NCBI GenBank assembly: GCA_023480735.1
Contig: JAMCXB010000030.1
Span: forward strand, 1-47,599
DNA: 47,599 nucleotides
Source of the DNA: Bacteroidota bacterium
Lineage (GTDB): Bacteria > Bacteroidota > Ignavibacteria > Kryptoniales > JAKASW01
Direction of reading: 5' to 3'
The notes beneath the pieces were generated by a model, which ran no database searches, was not told the DNA's origin, and worked only from the letters and a program-made list of their open reading frames with translations. The first letter of the stretch is position 1, and every line of letters starts with the position of its first letter. Positions 8,136 to 16,692 of this stretch are shown in pieces. The position numbers and the translations under genes were made by a program.

Positions 8136-9515
8136 TCACCGTGTATTTAAAAAGAACGCCAAATATGGCTTCCCCTCAGCCATGCGGTGAATCATAAGTC
8201 CAAGTTCGAGGGCGTGATAATCACCCCACATCGAAGCCTCGCCGGACGGTATTTTCCTGCCTGACTGAACATAGTCCCACCCGTTCGGCCTGTGATAAAC
8301 CGAATGAAGAATCAGGCCCTGATGGTTCGGATCTGCGGACAAATATGGTTCTGAGAATACATTTAGACTTATTGTAAGTCCGGCTTCGAGATATCTTTTT
8401 CCGCTGCCGTCGAAGCTGTTCAAATAGTTGCCAAGCCGGATCAAGCCCTGCGCTGCGATCACTGCTGCCGAGCTGTCTACGGGTTCATACTCGTTAAAAG
8501 GATCTGCAGGGCGGCTTAAATAATCTCCCATCTGGCTGAGTCCCGGAGCACCGGTATCCCAGTATGGAATGCCGTCGAGAGGGGTGTTTTGTATATAGAA
8601 CTCCGCAACCGTCTGTGCGGTATTAAGGAACCGGTCCAGGGTCTTTTTCTTCCCGCCGTATTGCTCAAACACAGATTCATCAAGATGGCCAAGGAACTCA
8701 AGCTCTTCGGCATAGCCCAAAATAATCCACGCCAAACCTCTCGTCCAGGTTGAGAAAGGTGAGTAGCCCTGCTGAGAGCTCGGACAGCGAAAGGTGCCGG
8801 AATCGACATTGAAAATTGCCTCGTGGGCGACGCGGCCCGGCGTGTCATAAATATCCCGTCCTTCACCGAAGTATATGATATACCTGGCGGTTGTCTCCGC
8901 GTGCTGAAGCAGACGTTCAAGGAGGCTGACTCTCCTGTCCTGTTCCACCATCAACACATGACCGAGCTGGTAGGCCATGGCGAGGGAGCGTAGGCTTCGG
9001 ATGGTGTCGGCAAACAGAGAGTGAGGCCCGTTGAAAGAATAGATGTACCCCAGCTCGGCGTTGAGCTGCGTCCACCGGGATGCTTGAACTGCCCCGCTCA
9101 CCTTGAGAGAAACTTTATATAGGTCTTCTTCCCGGTTATCATACTTGACTCTTCCCTCAGACATAAGCCTCAGCAGATTTCCATACGTACTGACGATGTT
9201 AAATCCGTGATCATGCACGCCAAGATTCGTAAGATGAACCGGCATATGTTCGATAGTCTGGCTCCTTCCAGTGTCAAGGAAAGGCGAATCATCGCTGAAA
9301 TCATACTGCAACAATGCCATCCCTATTTGGAACCCCTTAGTCCAGTCCGTCCATCCCCTCGAAGTGTATATACCCGCTCTTGTGTACACGGGCGAGCCGT
9401 TCCTGGCGTCCCACTTCGCATTCAGTTCAGCAATCTTATGTTCCGAAACGAAAAAGAGTCTTTCGACTTGGCTCTTCAAATCTCTCGGAGATAACCCTTC
9501 TGTAATACGAATCAT
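8136..9515 (-). CDS. Unsaturated glucuronyl hydrolase, GH88
   Basis: A 459-residue enzyme without a signal peptide, hence cytoplasmic. GH88 enzymes hydrate the 4,5-unsaturated uronic acid at the non-reducing end of oligosaccharides made by polysaccharide lyases. Family landmarks are present: Asp102 in HDHGF and Asp170 in ADTIRS match the two conserved Asp residues, and GYSPFSTWTRGLAW plus GEASMWGDYHALE are the usual C-terminal signatures. The ATG at 9515, 5 nt after the SDR stop codon, is chosen over an upstream in-frame start at 9605 that would lie inside the SDR gene. The pairing with the SDR suggests reduction of the released keto-uronate. Confidence 0.88.
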   Translation of the reverse strand: MIRITEGLSPRDLKSQVERLFFVSEHKIAELNAKWDARNGSPVYTRAGIYTSRGWTDWTKGFQIGMALLQYDFSDDSPFLDTGRSQTIEHMPVHLTNLGVHDHGFNIVSTYGNLLRLMSEGRVKYDNREEDLYKVSLKVSGAVQASRWTQLNAELGYIYSFNGPHSLFADTIRSLRSLAMAYQLGHVLMVEQDRRVSLLERLLQHAETTARYIIYFGEGRDIYDTPGRVAHEAIFNVDSGTFRCPSSQQGYSPFSTWTRGLAWIILGYAEELEFLGHLDESVFEQYGGKKKTLDRFLNTAQTVAEFYIQNTPLDGIPYWDTGAPGLSQMGDYLSRPADPFNEYEPVDSSAAVIAAQGLIRLGNYLNSFDGSGKRYLEAGLTISLNVFSEPYLSADPNHQGLILHSVYHRPNGWDYVQSGRKIPSGEASMWGDYHALELGLMIHRMAEGKPYLAFFLNTR

Positions 9516-9520
9516 TACGA

Positions 9521-10315
9521 CTAAAGCCTTTGCAGATGAAATCCGCCGTCCACGTTGACGACTTCTCCGGTAGAAAAAGGAAAATGTCCTGAAAGAACAG
9601 AGCATACGGCTAACCCGACATCTTCAGGCTTCCCCCAGCGTTTCTGGGGAACGACGCCGCCCGAGATCAGCGGGTCGTACTTCCCCTTGACGCCTTTCGT
9701 CATCTCGGTCTCGATGATGCCCGGTCTGATTTCGAACACCTGTATCCCCGCGTCCGCTAGCCTGACCGCCCACAGTTTCGATACCATGGACAATCCCGCT
9801 TTGGAAATGCAGTACTCGCCTCTGTCAATCGAAGCCGTATAGGCTGACACTGAAGAGATGAAAAGCACTTTGAATCCGCCGGGCAGCAGAGACTTTACTT
9901 TCCCCGAAAGCCAGTAGTTCACGACCGATTGGGTGAGAAAGAGTGGGCCATCGAGGTTTACCCGCATCACGTCGCTGTACGACTCGGTCGTCATATTGGT
10001 AATGTCCATACGGACTTTAGGCCCACGACCGGCATTGTTGACAAGAGCATCTATTCTCGAGAGCTTACTCAATGTCTCATCCACAAGTGCAGATCTACCA
10101 TCAGGGGTGCTCACATCCGCCGGGATCGCGAGAAACGTCTGTGCCTCGTCTTTTTTGTTGCGATTGCACAAGTCCACCGTTTCTTCAGCGGCTCCCGAAT
10201 CCCTTAAATAGTTAATGGCGACTGAGAAGCCATGCTCTGCCGCAAGCAGAGAAATACCACGCCCTATTCCTCGACTAGCGCCCGTGACAACTATAACAGG
10301 TGCCGATTGGCTCAT
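9521..10315 (-). CDS. SDR-family oxidoreductase, KduD/DEH-reductase-like role
   Basis: A 264-residue classical short-chain dehydrogenase. TGASRGIG at 11-18 binds the nucleotide, NNAG is at 93-96, and the catalytic Tyr168-X3-Lys172 lies in YCISK. The C-terminal GGFH is standard. The ATG at 10315 has GGAG 8 nt upstream and overlaps a possible small frame by ATGA. Sequence alone does not separate it from FabG-like or other sugar SDRs. Next to GH88, reduction of an unsaturated-uronide product (4-deoxy-5-hexosulose uronate) or a 2-keto-3-deoxygluconate step is the most economical role, but that rests on context. Confidence 0.8.
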   Translation of the reverse strand: MSQSAPVIVVTGASRGIGRGISLLAAEHGFSVAINYLRDSGAAEETVDLCNRNKKDEAQTFLAIPADVSTPDGRSALVDETLSKLSRIDALVNNAGRGPKVRMDITNMTTESYSDVMRVNLDGPLFLTQSVVNYWLSGKVKSLLPGGFKVLFISSVSAYTASIDRGEYCISKAGLSMVSKLWAVRLADAGIQVFEIRPGIIETEMTKGVKGKYDPLISGGVVPQKRWGKPEDVGLAVCSVLSGHFPFSTGEVVNVDGGFHLQRL

Positions 10316-10548
10316 GCAGTAATCTCCAGATTCAGAATCTTCAAAAATCTTGCCTCTTTCACGCACACACAAAATGGCTGACGTAACTTATGATTTCCGG
10401 CAGTAAGATTCCACCGTGCGCCTTGCCGAGTCGCTCTGCCATAAAGAAAGTCATATAGTGACATTTCCGCGTTTCTTTCGGTCACCTGCAACGACGATGT
10501 AACTGCGCTGGAATTCAGCACCTGAGAAATCCGATCTGCCATCGTCAT
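10312..10548 (-). pseudogene. Doubtful small frame, possible remnant of a beta-sandwich domain
   Basis: A 78-codon open frame whose stop overlaps the SDR start as ATGA. It has no Shine-Dalgarno sequence and no recognisable whole-length relative. Its last 30 residues (WNLTAGNHKLR...LKILNLEIT) have the rhythm of the final strands of carbohydrate-binding beta-sandwich domains. That would make it the tail of a secreted protein lost from this site. It could also be chance; the adjacent decayed mannosidase makes a relic more plausible than a functional small protein. Confidence 0.25.
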
Positions 10549-10603
10549 TCAACACAACACGATCACCCCGTTTTTCTAATCGGGTGAGCTTCGGTGTTAA
10601 AGA

Positions 10604-11146
10604 TTACTTTACTGAAATCTTGGTAACTATATTCTCTAGTTCAGCAAAGGCGGACATAGTACGACAGTATTTGACGAGATCATCAAGGAACGTCTTCCCC
10701 ATCAACAGATATTTCTTATTGTGAGTATAATGGTACAGATAGTAAGCCGACTCCATGATCTCCGGATTGAGATAGTATTTTGGGCTCACCAAGGTCATCG
10801 TTTAGAAAATATCTTCTCCGGTCAGCTTACTCAGCGTTCCAAATTCGACAAGGTAAGTGCCAATTCCTGCGGGATTATTTATTCTACCGCGTACCGCGCC
10901 GGTTTTGAGGTTAACATATTCATATGGAGTCCTGTGCCAATCGTAGGTAGTATCGGAAAGCGGCCTGAGTCAGTCATGTCCCCATGCATACTTCTCGTAA
11001 CCATGCCAGGCATGGAGGAACTCCTCACGCACTTCAGCGGCGAGCCTGCTCTTGTCCAAACCGCCAACACTCTGCGCTGAGACCGTTCCATATCCAACAA
11101 CCCAAAGAAGAGATAGAAGCACGACACAAGACGTGAGACGAGTCAT
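10604..11146 (-). pseudogene. Decayed GH47 alpha-mannosidase
   Basis: Reading the minus strand from ATG 11146 gives, in one frame, a signal peptide (about 24 residues ending TVSAQS) and then three blocks typical of GH47 class I alpha-1,2-mannosidases. These are EEFLHAWHGYEKYAWGHD...LRPLS, then PYEYVNLKTG with GTYLVEFGTLSKLTG, then LNPEIMESAYYLYHYT followed by DDLVKYCRT. A TGA interrupts the first block and a TAA ends the second. Segments of roughly 80-130 residues expected between blocks, and the C-terminus, are missing. About 180 codons remain of a family usually near 450. A GGGAAG precedes the ATG. Intact GH47 enzymes trim alpha-1,2-mannose; this one cannot be active. Confidence 0.8.
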
Positions 11147-11162
11147 TTTCTTCTTCCCTTTC

Positions 11163-11471
11163 TCATTCTAAGCTTGAGGTTTCTCGCTTGCAGTCTTCCA
11201 ACGAGTCAATAACCCGGGGGTGTGCTTTCATTGGACCATTCAGCCGGTCAACTATGGACAGCTTCGCCATCTCAGTCCCATCGACCTCGGCTACAATTCT
11301 ACGATCCAGCATTCGGACGGATACATCATCCACAGCATTCGCCGGCCATGCCCGTCACGGTAAATCCGCGACGACGCACTCCGCCTGCAAACAAAGACTT
11401 TCAAGACGCTCATATTCACCAGACTCAGTACACACAACCATCAGAGGGATAACCAACACTCTCTTGCCGAA
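11163..11471 (-). pseudogene. Unrecognised decayed reading frame
   Basis: An open frame of about 100 codons with one in-frame TGA (11357-11355) and no proper start ends 17 nt before the GH47 relic. Composition is protein-like and acidic (TESGEYERLESLC, VRMLDRRIVAEVDG, HPRVIDSLED), unlike the serine/threonine-rich opposite-strand frame, which looks like a shadow. I cannot name a family. It probably represents the 3' part of another lost gene of the same operon. Confidence 0.3.
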
Positions 11472-11770
11472 TCACCATCGTCACCAAAAACAGAGGCATG
11501 TTTCACTAAAGAAATAACGTTTTGTCTTTGGTATTTTACTCTATTCAGATTATTTAGTCAAGAGCTTCACCAAAAGGATCGGAACTAATTTTCCGGGTGG
11601 GGACCCGACCCGTCTTCCTTCGGCTTGGATGCTGCGGCCGGGTATGGCTCAAGGATCAACTCAGAATTACATTCCAACCGTATAGATTCGCAACGAGCGC
11701 GGCCCTCTCAGGCTGCGTCACCCGGATGCCGGTATGCAACCAAAGAGGAATGCAGTTTTCGACTAAGCGG
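11472..11770. other. Intergenic stretch downstream of the NusG-like gene
   Basis: No open frame here looks coding. The sequence near 11592-11611 (GGGTGGGGACCCGACCC) can form short GC-rich hairpins that might end transcription of the NusG-like gene, but there is no T-run. Nothing else was recognised. Confidence 0.35.
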
Positions 11771-12292
11771 TCAGCCAGCGGCCTGAAATATGGAGGCAGG
11801 GACTTTTACCCCGAGAACGTTTTCGAGCCCGTCGATCCGGACCATAAACCAATGCTCATTCATCACATCGATGATCTCTCCCCTCATTCCGGATAGCGGC
11901 CCGGAAACAATAATCCCTCTCTTGCCGACCTTGTCCTGATCGAAGACGCTGAGAGCCTCGGGATAAAGAGACACTACCTTTCGTATATATTCTATCTGCC
12001 ACTCCGGAACAATGCTCGGCTTCCCGTTCATTGAAACAAATTTGACAAACCCCTCTGACAGGTACACCCGATCTTTTTCTGCGGGCTCGATATTTATAAA
12101 CACATAAGAGCTAAAAAGTGGAACATCGACCCACTTCTTTCTGTCGCTCCACTGGTGCAGTTCCTTCTTTAGAGGGAGGAAAGACTCTACCCCCCGCTTC
12201 ATGAGTTCCTCGTAAACCGCTTTCTCATGTCGAGCCTTAATGTATATAACGTGCCACTTTTTGGGTTCTTGAGCACCCAATACGTCACTCAT
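11771..12292 (-). CDS. Specialised NusG paralogue (RfaH/UpxY-like antiterminator)
   Basis: A 173-residue protein with an NGN domain at about 12-110 (KKWHVIYIKARHEKAV start, PLFSSYVFI core) and a KOW motif at about 120-150 (GIIVSGPLSGMRGEI). That is the two-domain NusG layout. It lacks the usual nusG neighbourhood (secE, ribosomal protein genes), so it is taken as a paralogue that loads on RNA polymerase at a specific leader and prevents early termination of one long operon. GGAGAG lies 7 nt before the ATG. Such genes usually head surface-polysaccharide biosynthesis operons; here the genes downstream on the same strand are relics and the uronide catabolic cluster. Confidence 0.82.
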   Translation of the reverse strand: MSDVLGAQEPKKWHVIYIKARHEKAVYEELMKRGVESFLPLKKELHQWSDRKKWVDVPLFSSYVFINIEPAEKDRVYLSEGFVKFVSMNGKPSIVPEWQIEYIRKVVSLYPEALSVFDQDKVGKRGIIVSGPLSGMRGEIIDVMNEHWFMVRIDGLENVLGVKVPASIFQAAG

Positions 12293-12405
12293 GCATTCTC
12301 TCCTTCAATGGAACTGACAAAGTTCAAAAGATTTCTCCACAAATTAGCACACTAATTGTACGTCTGCTACACCTATAATGAATCTCCGCCACATACCTCC
12401 CATCT

Positions 12406-13077
12406 TTACGATCCGGCAAGCTTCAATTCACCGAACCCATCCGGATAATGGAACAGTTTTAAACCAGCCCAGTCGAAATAATGATATTCTCCGGTCCGAT
12501 CATCGGTCCCATTGACGCAGAAGTCAATGCCCACTACGGTGACATTCTCCTGCGGAACTATCCCCAGTTCTTCCCACGGCACCGCCACCTCGCAGATATA
12601 ACCAGTCACCCGCCCATCCTTCGTAGTCTTTAGGTTCATCTTGTGGGCGGCGTCACCGTTCCATGATACATCCTGCTTGGGGCCTCCTGTCCCTCTGTCG
12701 TCGAAAACCGCATCGAGTATATTGACGTGGTAAGCAATATCATCCGGCATAAACAACTTGCCCTTGTCATTTTTCGCGTCTATCAGAAACTCTATTCCAT
12801 CATCGAACCACAGCCCGTGGCCGTCACGCTGAGTTACCTTTGCCCTCGGGTTTTCCCTGTCGACATCAAAGGCAATATAGAGATTCTCCTCATCCCAAAG
12901 CGCATAGACGGACGCGCTTCGTCTTCCCGAAAGCGCCGATCCATCGTCGAACGAGACATGGTTTGCCTGGTGCCATTGCTCAAGATTTCCCTCAAACGTG
13001 ATTTGTCTTGTCTTTCTTCTCGCTAGGATTACAAGCTCTTTCTTCTTTGATTCTCCGACCGGCACATAGCCTCCCAC
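12406..13077 (-). CDS. CBM9/DOMON-like carbohydrate-binding domain protein
   Basis: A 223-residue single-domain protein. ITFEGNLEQW near residue 27 is the typical opening of CBM9-like domains, followed by LYIAFDV and WFDDGIEFLID, and closing with FDWAGLKLFHYPDGFGEL. There is no signal peptide and the only start is GTG at 13077 with no near Shine-Dalgarno sequence. An in-frame TAA lies a few codons upstream. The gene may therefore be a 5'-truncated remnant of a larger secreted carbohydrate-binding protein, which fits the decayed frame just upstream. Binding of sugar is inferred from the fold only. Confidence 0.65.
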   Translation of the reverse strand: MGGYVPVGESKKKELVILARRKTRQITFEGNLEQWHQANHVSFDDGSALSGRRSASVYALWDEENLYIAFDVDRENPRAKVTQRDGHGLWFDDGIEFLIDAKNDKGKLFMPDDIAYHVNILDAVFDDRGTGGPKQDVSWNGDAAHKMNLKTTKDGRVTGYICEVAVPWEELGIVPQENVTVVGIDFCVNGTDDRTGEYHYFDWAGLKLFHYPDGFGELKLAGS

Positions 13078-13092
13078 ATTTTTGTTTAAGAT

Positions 13093-13332
13093 TTACCTCA
13101 AATGTTTCCCACAACTGCCCGAAGCTGCCGCCTTCCTTTTCATAAATTCCGGATCGAACATTTCTGGTTCTAGGTCACCTTCGATTAATGCATCTACTCT
13201 CTTGAATGAGACCATTGGCCCTAAGCATACATATTCCAACTGCTGGGGGGAGGTCACTTCCTCATCTTCAATTTCAAATATCGAAATGTCCCACCGCTCT
13301 CTCTGAAGCCGTTGGCGGGATAGACAATCTGT
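13093..13332 (-). pseudogene. Start-less reading frame upstream of the CBM9-like gene
   Basis: An open frame of 79 codons with protein-like, acidic composition (WDISIFEIEDEE, LIEGDLEPEMFDPEF) lies between two stops. It has no ATG or GTG near its beginning, and the earliest TTG is about a third of the way in. It ends 16 nt before the GTG of the CBM9-like gene. I do not recognise it. The likeliest reading is the 3' remnant of a truncated gene; a small protein with a non-canonical start is the alternative. Confidence 0.3.
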
Positions 13333-13380
13333 TTACAACATCATGTCTCTCAGACTCAGATTTGTAAGGAGCCGCCGTAC

Positions 13381-14922
13381 CTATTTCTTAGGATGGACCA
13401 TCGATTCTATGAACTTCGCTACGTCAGATTTGAATTGAGGAAGGACATTCGAATTGACGTACACCATATGTCCCGACTGAAAATACTTCATATGTACGCG
13501 TTCCTTCAGATTTGGGATATTGCTCCCCAGATGATCAATCGTGTACTCGGTCGCAAAGAAAGGAGTCGCCAGATCAAAGTATCCGTTCAGCATCAGGATA
13601 TTCAGGTAAGGGTCCTTATCCATGACGTCTGCGAGATTCGGTGCTACGTTGGGATCACGGAAGCCGAATTCCCGTCGCCCCGCCTGGTTCCAATCCCACT
13701 TGAATCCTTTGGCTCCATACGCGTCGATGTGATACGTCATGTCAGTAGGAAATTTCAAATCGTTGTGAAGATAACTCAGGAAATCTGTAATAAACACCGG
13801 ACTTATCGTAGTGCTCTGTGGATCGTAATTAGCATACTCGCTTATCAGGTCCGAAGTAGGTCCCGTATATCTCGAATCGAGTCTGCCGACGGTCTCGCCG
13901 CGTCCACGCAGCAGCTCATCGGCAAATTGTGGTTCGCTAAGTCTGAGATCGGCTTTTCTCCAATATGATTTGGAGATACCTGTATACTCGTGCAGTTTGT
14001 TCAAGACATCGTCAAATTCGCTGCTGTCGATCGATGCGCCCTTGAAGAGGGCGTTGGCATACTCACCTCTTGCGAACTTCCGCACTTCAACCAGAAATGA
14101 CGGAAGATCCGACGGTTTAGAGGGCAATGCATTATGGTACCACGCAACCGCGGCATAAGTGGGCAGATAGAGAATGTAAGGCAAATCATTCCCCGGAGCG
14201 AAGGAAAGCGTTTCGAAATTCCATACTGTTGAAAGGAAAATCACCCCGTTCACCTGTATCCCCATTTGCTCGTATAAGTAGTCCGCGACTCCTGCCGAAC
14301 GCGTCGTACCGTAGCTCTCACCAAAGAGAAACTTGGGCGAATTCCATCGATTGTTCGCCCGGATATACTGGTATATAAACTCACTTACCGACTTTATATC
14401 CTGGTCCACGCCCCAGAAATCCGATCCCTTAGCCTTCCCGACAGGGCGGCTGAAACCGGTTCCAACAGGATCAATCATCACAAGATCGCTGACATCCAAA
14501 ATCGAGTAAGGGTTGTCTTCGATCTTGTAGGGCGCAGGCGGCATCGCATGGGGGTCATCGAGTACGACGCGCTTCGGACCAAGCGCACCCATGTGCAGCC
14601 AAATCGAAGAGGACCCCGGTCCACCGTTGTAAGCAAAGGTTATCGGACGAGTACTCGGATTAGTCACGCCGTCTTTCGTATACGCAGTGAAGCCAAACAG
14701 AGCTATCGGATGATCGTTTCCATCCTTCAGCAGGAATGTTCCCGTTGTAGCGGTGTAGCGTATTTGCTGACCGTCTATCGTGATCGTGTGTTGAGTCACG
14801 ACTTGAACCGGCTTCGGCACCTTCGGGCAAGTGGTATCACTATTTGAAGGTTTCTCTTGCGCTGCATAAGAGGTAATCGCAAAAAAGAACGCCAGGATGA
14901 AAATTGAAAGGTGTTTGTACAT
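13381..14922 (-). CDS. Secreted serine carboxypeptidase, peptidase family S10
   Basis: A 513-residue protein with a signal peptide (residues 1-20, cleavage after SYA). Family S10 features are complete: the oxyanion motif NGGPGSSS at 99-106, nucleophile Ser203 in GESYG, Asp450 in NGYFD and His485 in FQSGH. These enzymes release C-terminal residues from peptides, usually at acidic pH, and here would act in the periplasm or outside. Length is normal for bacterial members. The gene stands alone, transcribed away from the lipoprotein gene across a 377-bp gap. Confidence 0.92.
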   Translation of the reverse strand: MYKHLSIFILAFFFAITSYAAQEKPSNSDTTCPKVPKPVQVVTQHTITIDGQQIRYTATTGTFLLKDGNDHPIALFGFTAYTKDGVTNPSTRPITFAYNGGPGSSSIWLHMGALGPKRVVLDDPHAMPPAPYKIEDNPYSILDVSDLVMIDPVGTGFSRPVGKAKGSDFWGVDQDIKSVSEFIYQYIRANNRWNSPKFLFGESYGTTRSAGVADYLYEQMGIQVNGVIFLSTVWNFETLSFAPGNDLPYILYLPTYAAVAWYHNALPSKPSDLPSFLVEVRKFARGEYANALFKGASIDSSEFDDVLNKLHEYTGISKSYWRKADLRLSEPQFADELLRGRGETVGRLDSRYTGPTSDLISEYANYDPQSTTISPVFITDFLSYLHNDLKFPTDMTYHIDAYGAKGFKWDWNQAGRREFGFRDPNVAPNLADVMDKDPYLNILMLNGYFDLATPFFATEYTIDHLGSNIPNLKERVHMKYFQSGHMVYVNSNVLPQFKSDVAKFIESMVHPKK

Positions 14923-15299
14923 AATTGTTCTCCTTGTGCTTTACAATTGACTGGAAAAATCTACTTTAAACCCGGAAGAAGTCCAAACTCATAGATCGCT
15001 TTCAGATTTTAGTAGTGAACATTCCAACTAACAGATAATTTTCATTGTAGCTGTTAACAACATTGCCCACAACGCATGAGTTTCAGAGCCAGTCAATGTT
15101 TGGTTTTTGACTCCATCCAATCCGATTCGGCACGCGGCATTCACTATCGGAATGAACTTTCACACGTTTTGATTCGTCTTCAAGAGTGCATGTCGGTTGC
15201 GACCATCTTCAAAATTAAACCAAGGCTATTACATCCTGGTCAAATTAAGGTTAATATGTACAGCAGCACCGGTTATTATTCCACAAAAGGAGCATTCGC
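14923..15299. other. Divergent intergenic region
   Basis: It separates two genes read outward (S10 peptidase to the left, DOMON-like lipoprotein to the right), so it must hold promoters for both. I find no close sigma70 hexamer pair at normal spacing and no convincing open frame. A TAATAT at 15252-15257 lies at a suitable distance from the lipoprotein start but lacks a good -35 element. Confidence 0.35.
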
Positions 15300-16169
15300 A
15301 TGAGATCATTCAACCATATTCCCCTTTTAATTGTCCTCGGCACCCTCACATTTAGCGGGTGCACAAGTATGCTTCTGGTAAAGAGCGCATGGGACACCAA
15401 CAAAATCGTTGTCAATGGTAATGACAAAGATTGGGGCGACACCATGTTCTATATACCGGATGCCAAATTGACCGTCGGGATCCAGAATGACAGCAAATAC
15501 CTGTATGTGATTCTGAAAACTACAGACCGTCAGCAGACATTTCAGATTCTCGGACTCGGCATGACGGTTTGGTTTGATCCTTCTGGGGGGTCGCACGAGA
15601 CATTCGGCATTCATTTCCCGCTCGCACGGAGAGAGGAAGGCGGATTCTCTAGGCAGTCCAGAGGCACCAATGACGGCGGCATGAATGGCGATATGAATAA
15701 CAGTTTCATGGCGATCAACCCCAACCAGCTGGAGATTCTTGGAGTCAACAGAAACGGTCCCGTAAAAATGACGATTGCAGAACTCAAGGGGATTCAACTG
15801 CAGCTTAACCACACTGGAGAAGGTCTGATCTACGAGTTGAGAGTGCCGCTGCACTCATCTCCGGATCATCCGTACGCAATCAACCCGAAGGGTTCTCAGA
15901 TTGGGGTTCAGTTTGAAGGCGGCAAGTTTCAAATGCCCTCGTTCGCAGGAAGAGACGGCGGATTCAGACGCGGTGAGGGAGAAGGCTATCCGGGAGGCGA
16001 AGGCGGAGAAATGCCTGGAGGGATGGAAGGCGGCGGAGAAGGTTACCCGGGCCAAGGCCGCGGAGAATATGGAGACCGTCGCTCTCAGAGACCCGAGCCT
16101 CCCAAACAAATTAACTTCTGGCTCAAGGTTAATCTGGCCTCAGATTCCCAACAGCAAACTGCACAATAA
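15300..16169 (+). CDS. DOMON/CBM9-like lipoprotein with Gly/Glu-rich segment
   Basis: A 289-residue predicted lipoprotein: the hydrophobic N-terminus ends in the lipobox FSGC, with Cys21 as the lipidated residue. Residues 30-110 begin IVVNGNDKDWGD and continue as a DOMON/CBM9-like beta-sandwich (YLYVILKT, MTVWFDPSG). Residues about 210-265 are low-complexity Gly/Glu/Arg repeats, and the end (INFWLKVNLAS) returns to the sandwich pattern. AGGAG lies 8 nt before the ATG. It may bind sugar or haem at the outer membrane; nothing in the sequence settles which. A strong hairpin follows the stop. Confidence 0.7.
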   Translation: MRSFNHIPLLIVLGTLTFSGCTSMLLVKSAWDTNKIVVNGNDKDWGDTMFYIPDAKLTVGIQNDSKYLYVILKTTDRQQTFQILGLGMTVWFDPSGGSHETFGIHFPLARREEGGFSRQSRGTNDGGMNGDMNNSFMAINPNQLEILGVNRNGPVKMTIAELKGIQLQLNHTGEGLIYELRVPLHSSPDHPYAINPKGSQIGVQFEGGKFQMPSFAGRDGGFRRGEGEGYPGGEGGEMPGGMEGGGEGYPGQGRGEYGDRRSQRPEPPKQINFWLKVNLASDSQQQTAQ

Positions 16170-16224
16170 TAAAGAACGTCAAGCGGCATCGCTCCCCTGC
16201 CAAACAATTTACCCACCTACCGAT

Positions 16225-16251
16225 CCCACTCTCTTTCCGAAAGAGAGTGGG
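16225..16251 (+). terminator. Strong hairpin after the lipoprotein gene
   Basis: A perfect 12-bp stem (CCCACTCTCTTT at 16225-16236, complement at 16240-16251) with loop CCG, extended by one more pair and flanked by partly pairing CTACC/GGTAG. There is no T-run, so it may stabilise the 3' end of the mRNA rather than terminate it. It also lies at the 3' side of the decayed minus-strand frame at 16280-16663. Confidence 0.55.
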
Positions 16252-16279
16252 ACGGAGGTAGGGATCGGGCCTTATCAAG

Positions 16280-16663
16280 CTACGGATTATTCAGGGCCGG
16301 GGCGCTATTTACAGTCGTTGACTTGAACAAATCAGAGATCGTCTGAGCAGGCGTGTTCGGGTTAACCTCTACCTCCGTCGACGAGAAGCCGTTGCTGTAG
16401 TTCAGGTCGCTCGCAGAAGTATCAAAGTAGAGGGTTGGCTGATCATGAGTACCAGAGATTCATCTCGCCGTGAGCCGCGACACCTGGCTCATTCGTTCGG
16501 AAGGCCCCAAGTCCGCGGTGAATTCATTCCCCAGAGAATACCATCCCGTAATAGGGGAGTTGAGGACAAAGGGGATCATGTCGCAAATCGGCATGAAGTC
16601 TTAATCATGAAAACGAGTCCAGCCGTTCATGTTGCTCAGGCCAGCCGCAAAGAGTAATACCTG
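16280..16663 (-). pseudogene. Decayed gene fragment, family unknown
   Basis: The minus strand shows a protein-like reading broken by an in-frame TAA and one frameshift. First comes AAGLSNMNGWTRFHD, then after the TAA a run including MIPFVLNSPITGWYSLGNEF. After a shift near 16460-16475 it resumes as PTLYFDTSASDLNYSNGF and ends with TAG at 16282-16280. The style (Asn, Ser, Thr and aromatic rich) suggests the C-terminal part of a secreted protein, but I cannot name the family. It ends up abutting the CPBP protease gene. Confidence 0.45.
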
Positions 16664-16692
16664 TCACGACGCTAGCTAGTCATCATTTCCCG

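Noticed and set aside
10879-11127. 82-codon minus-strand frame
   Set aside because: It is out of frame with the GH47 homology, which reads through the same DNA with clear conserved blocks.
15901-16326. 141-codon plus-strand frame over the end of the lipoprotein gene
   Set aside because: It is a shadow created by the Gly/Glu-rich repeat codons of the lipoprotein and continues into the terminator hairpin.
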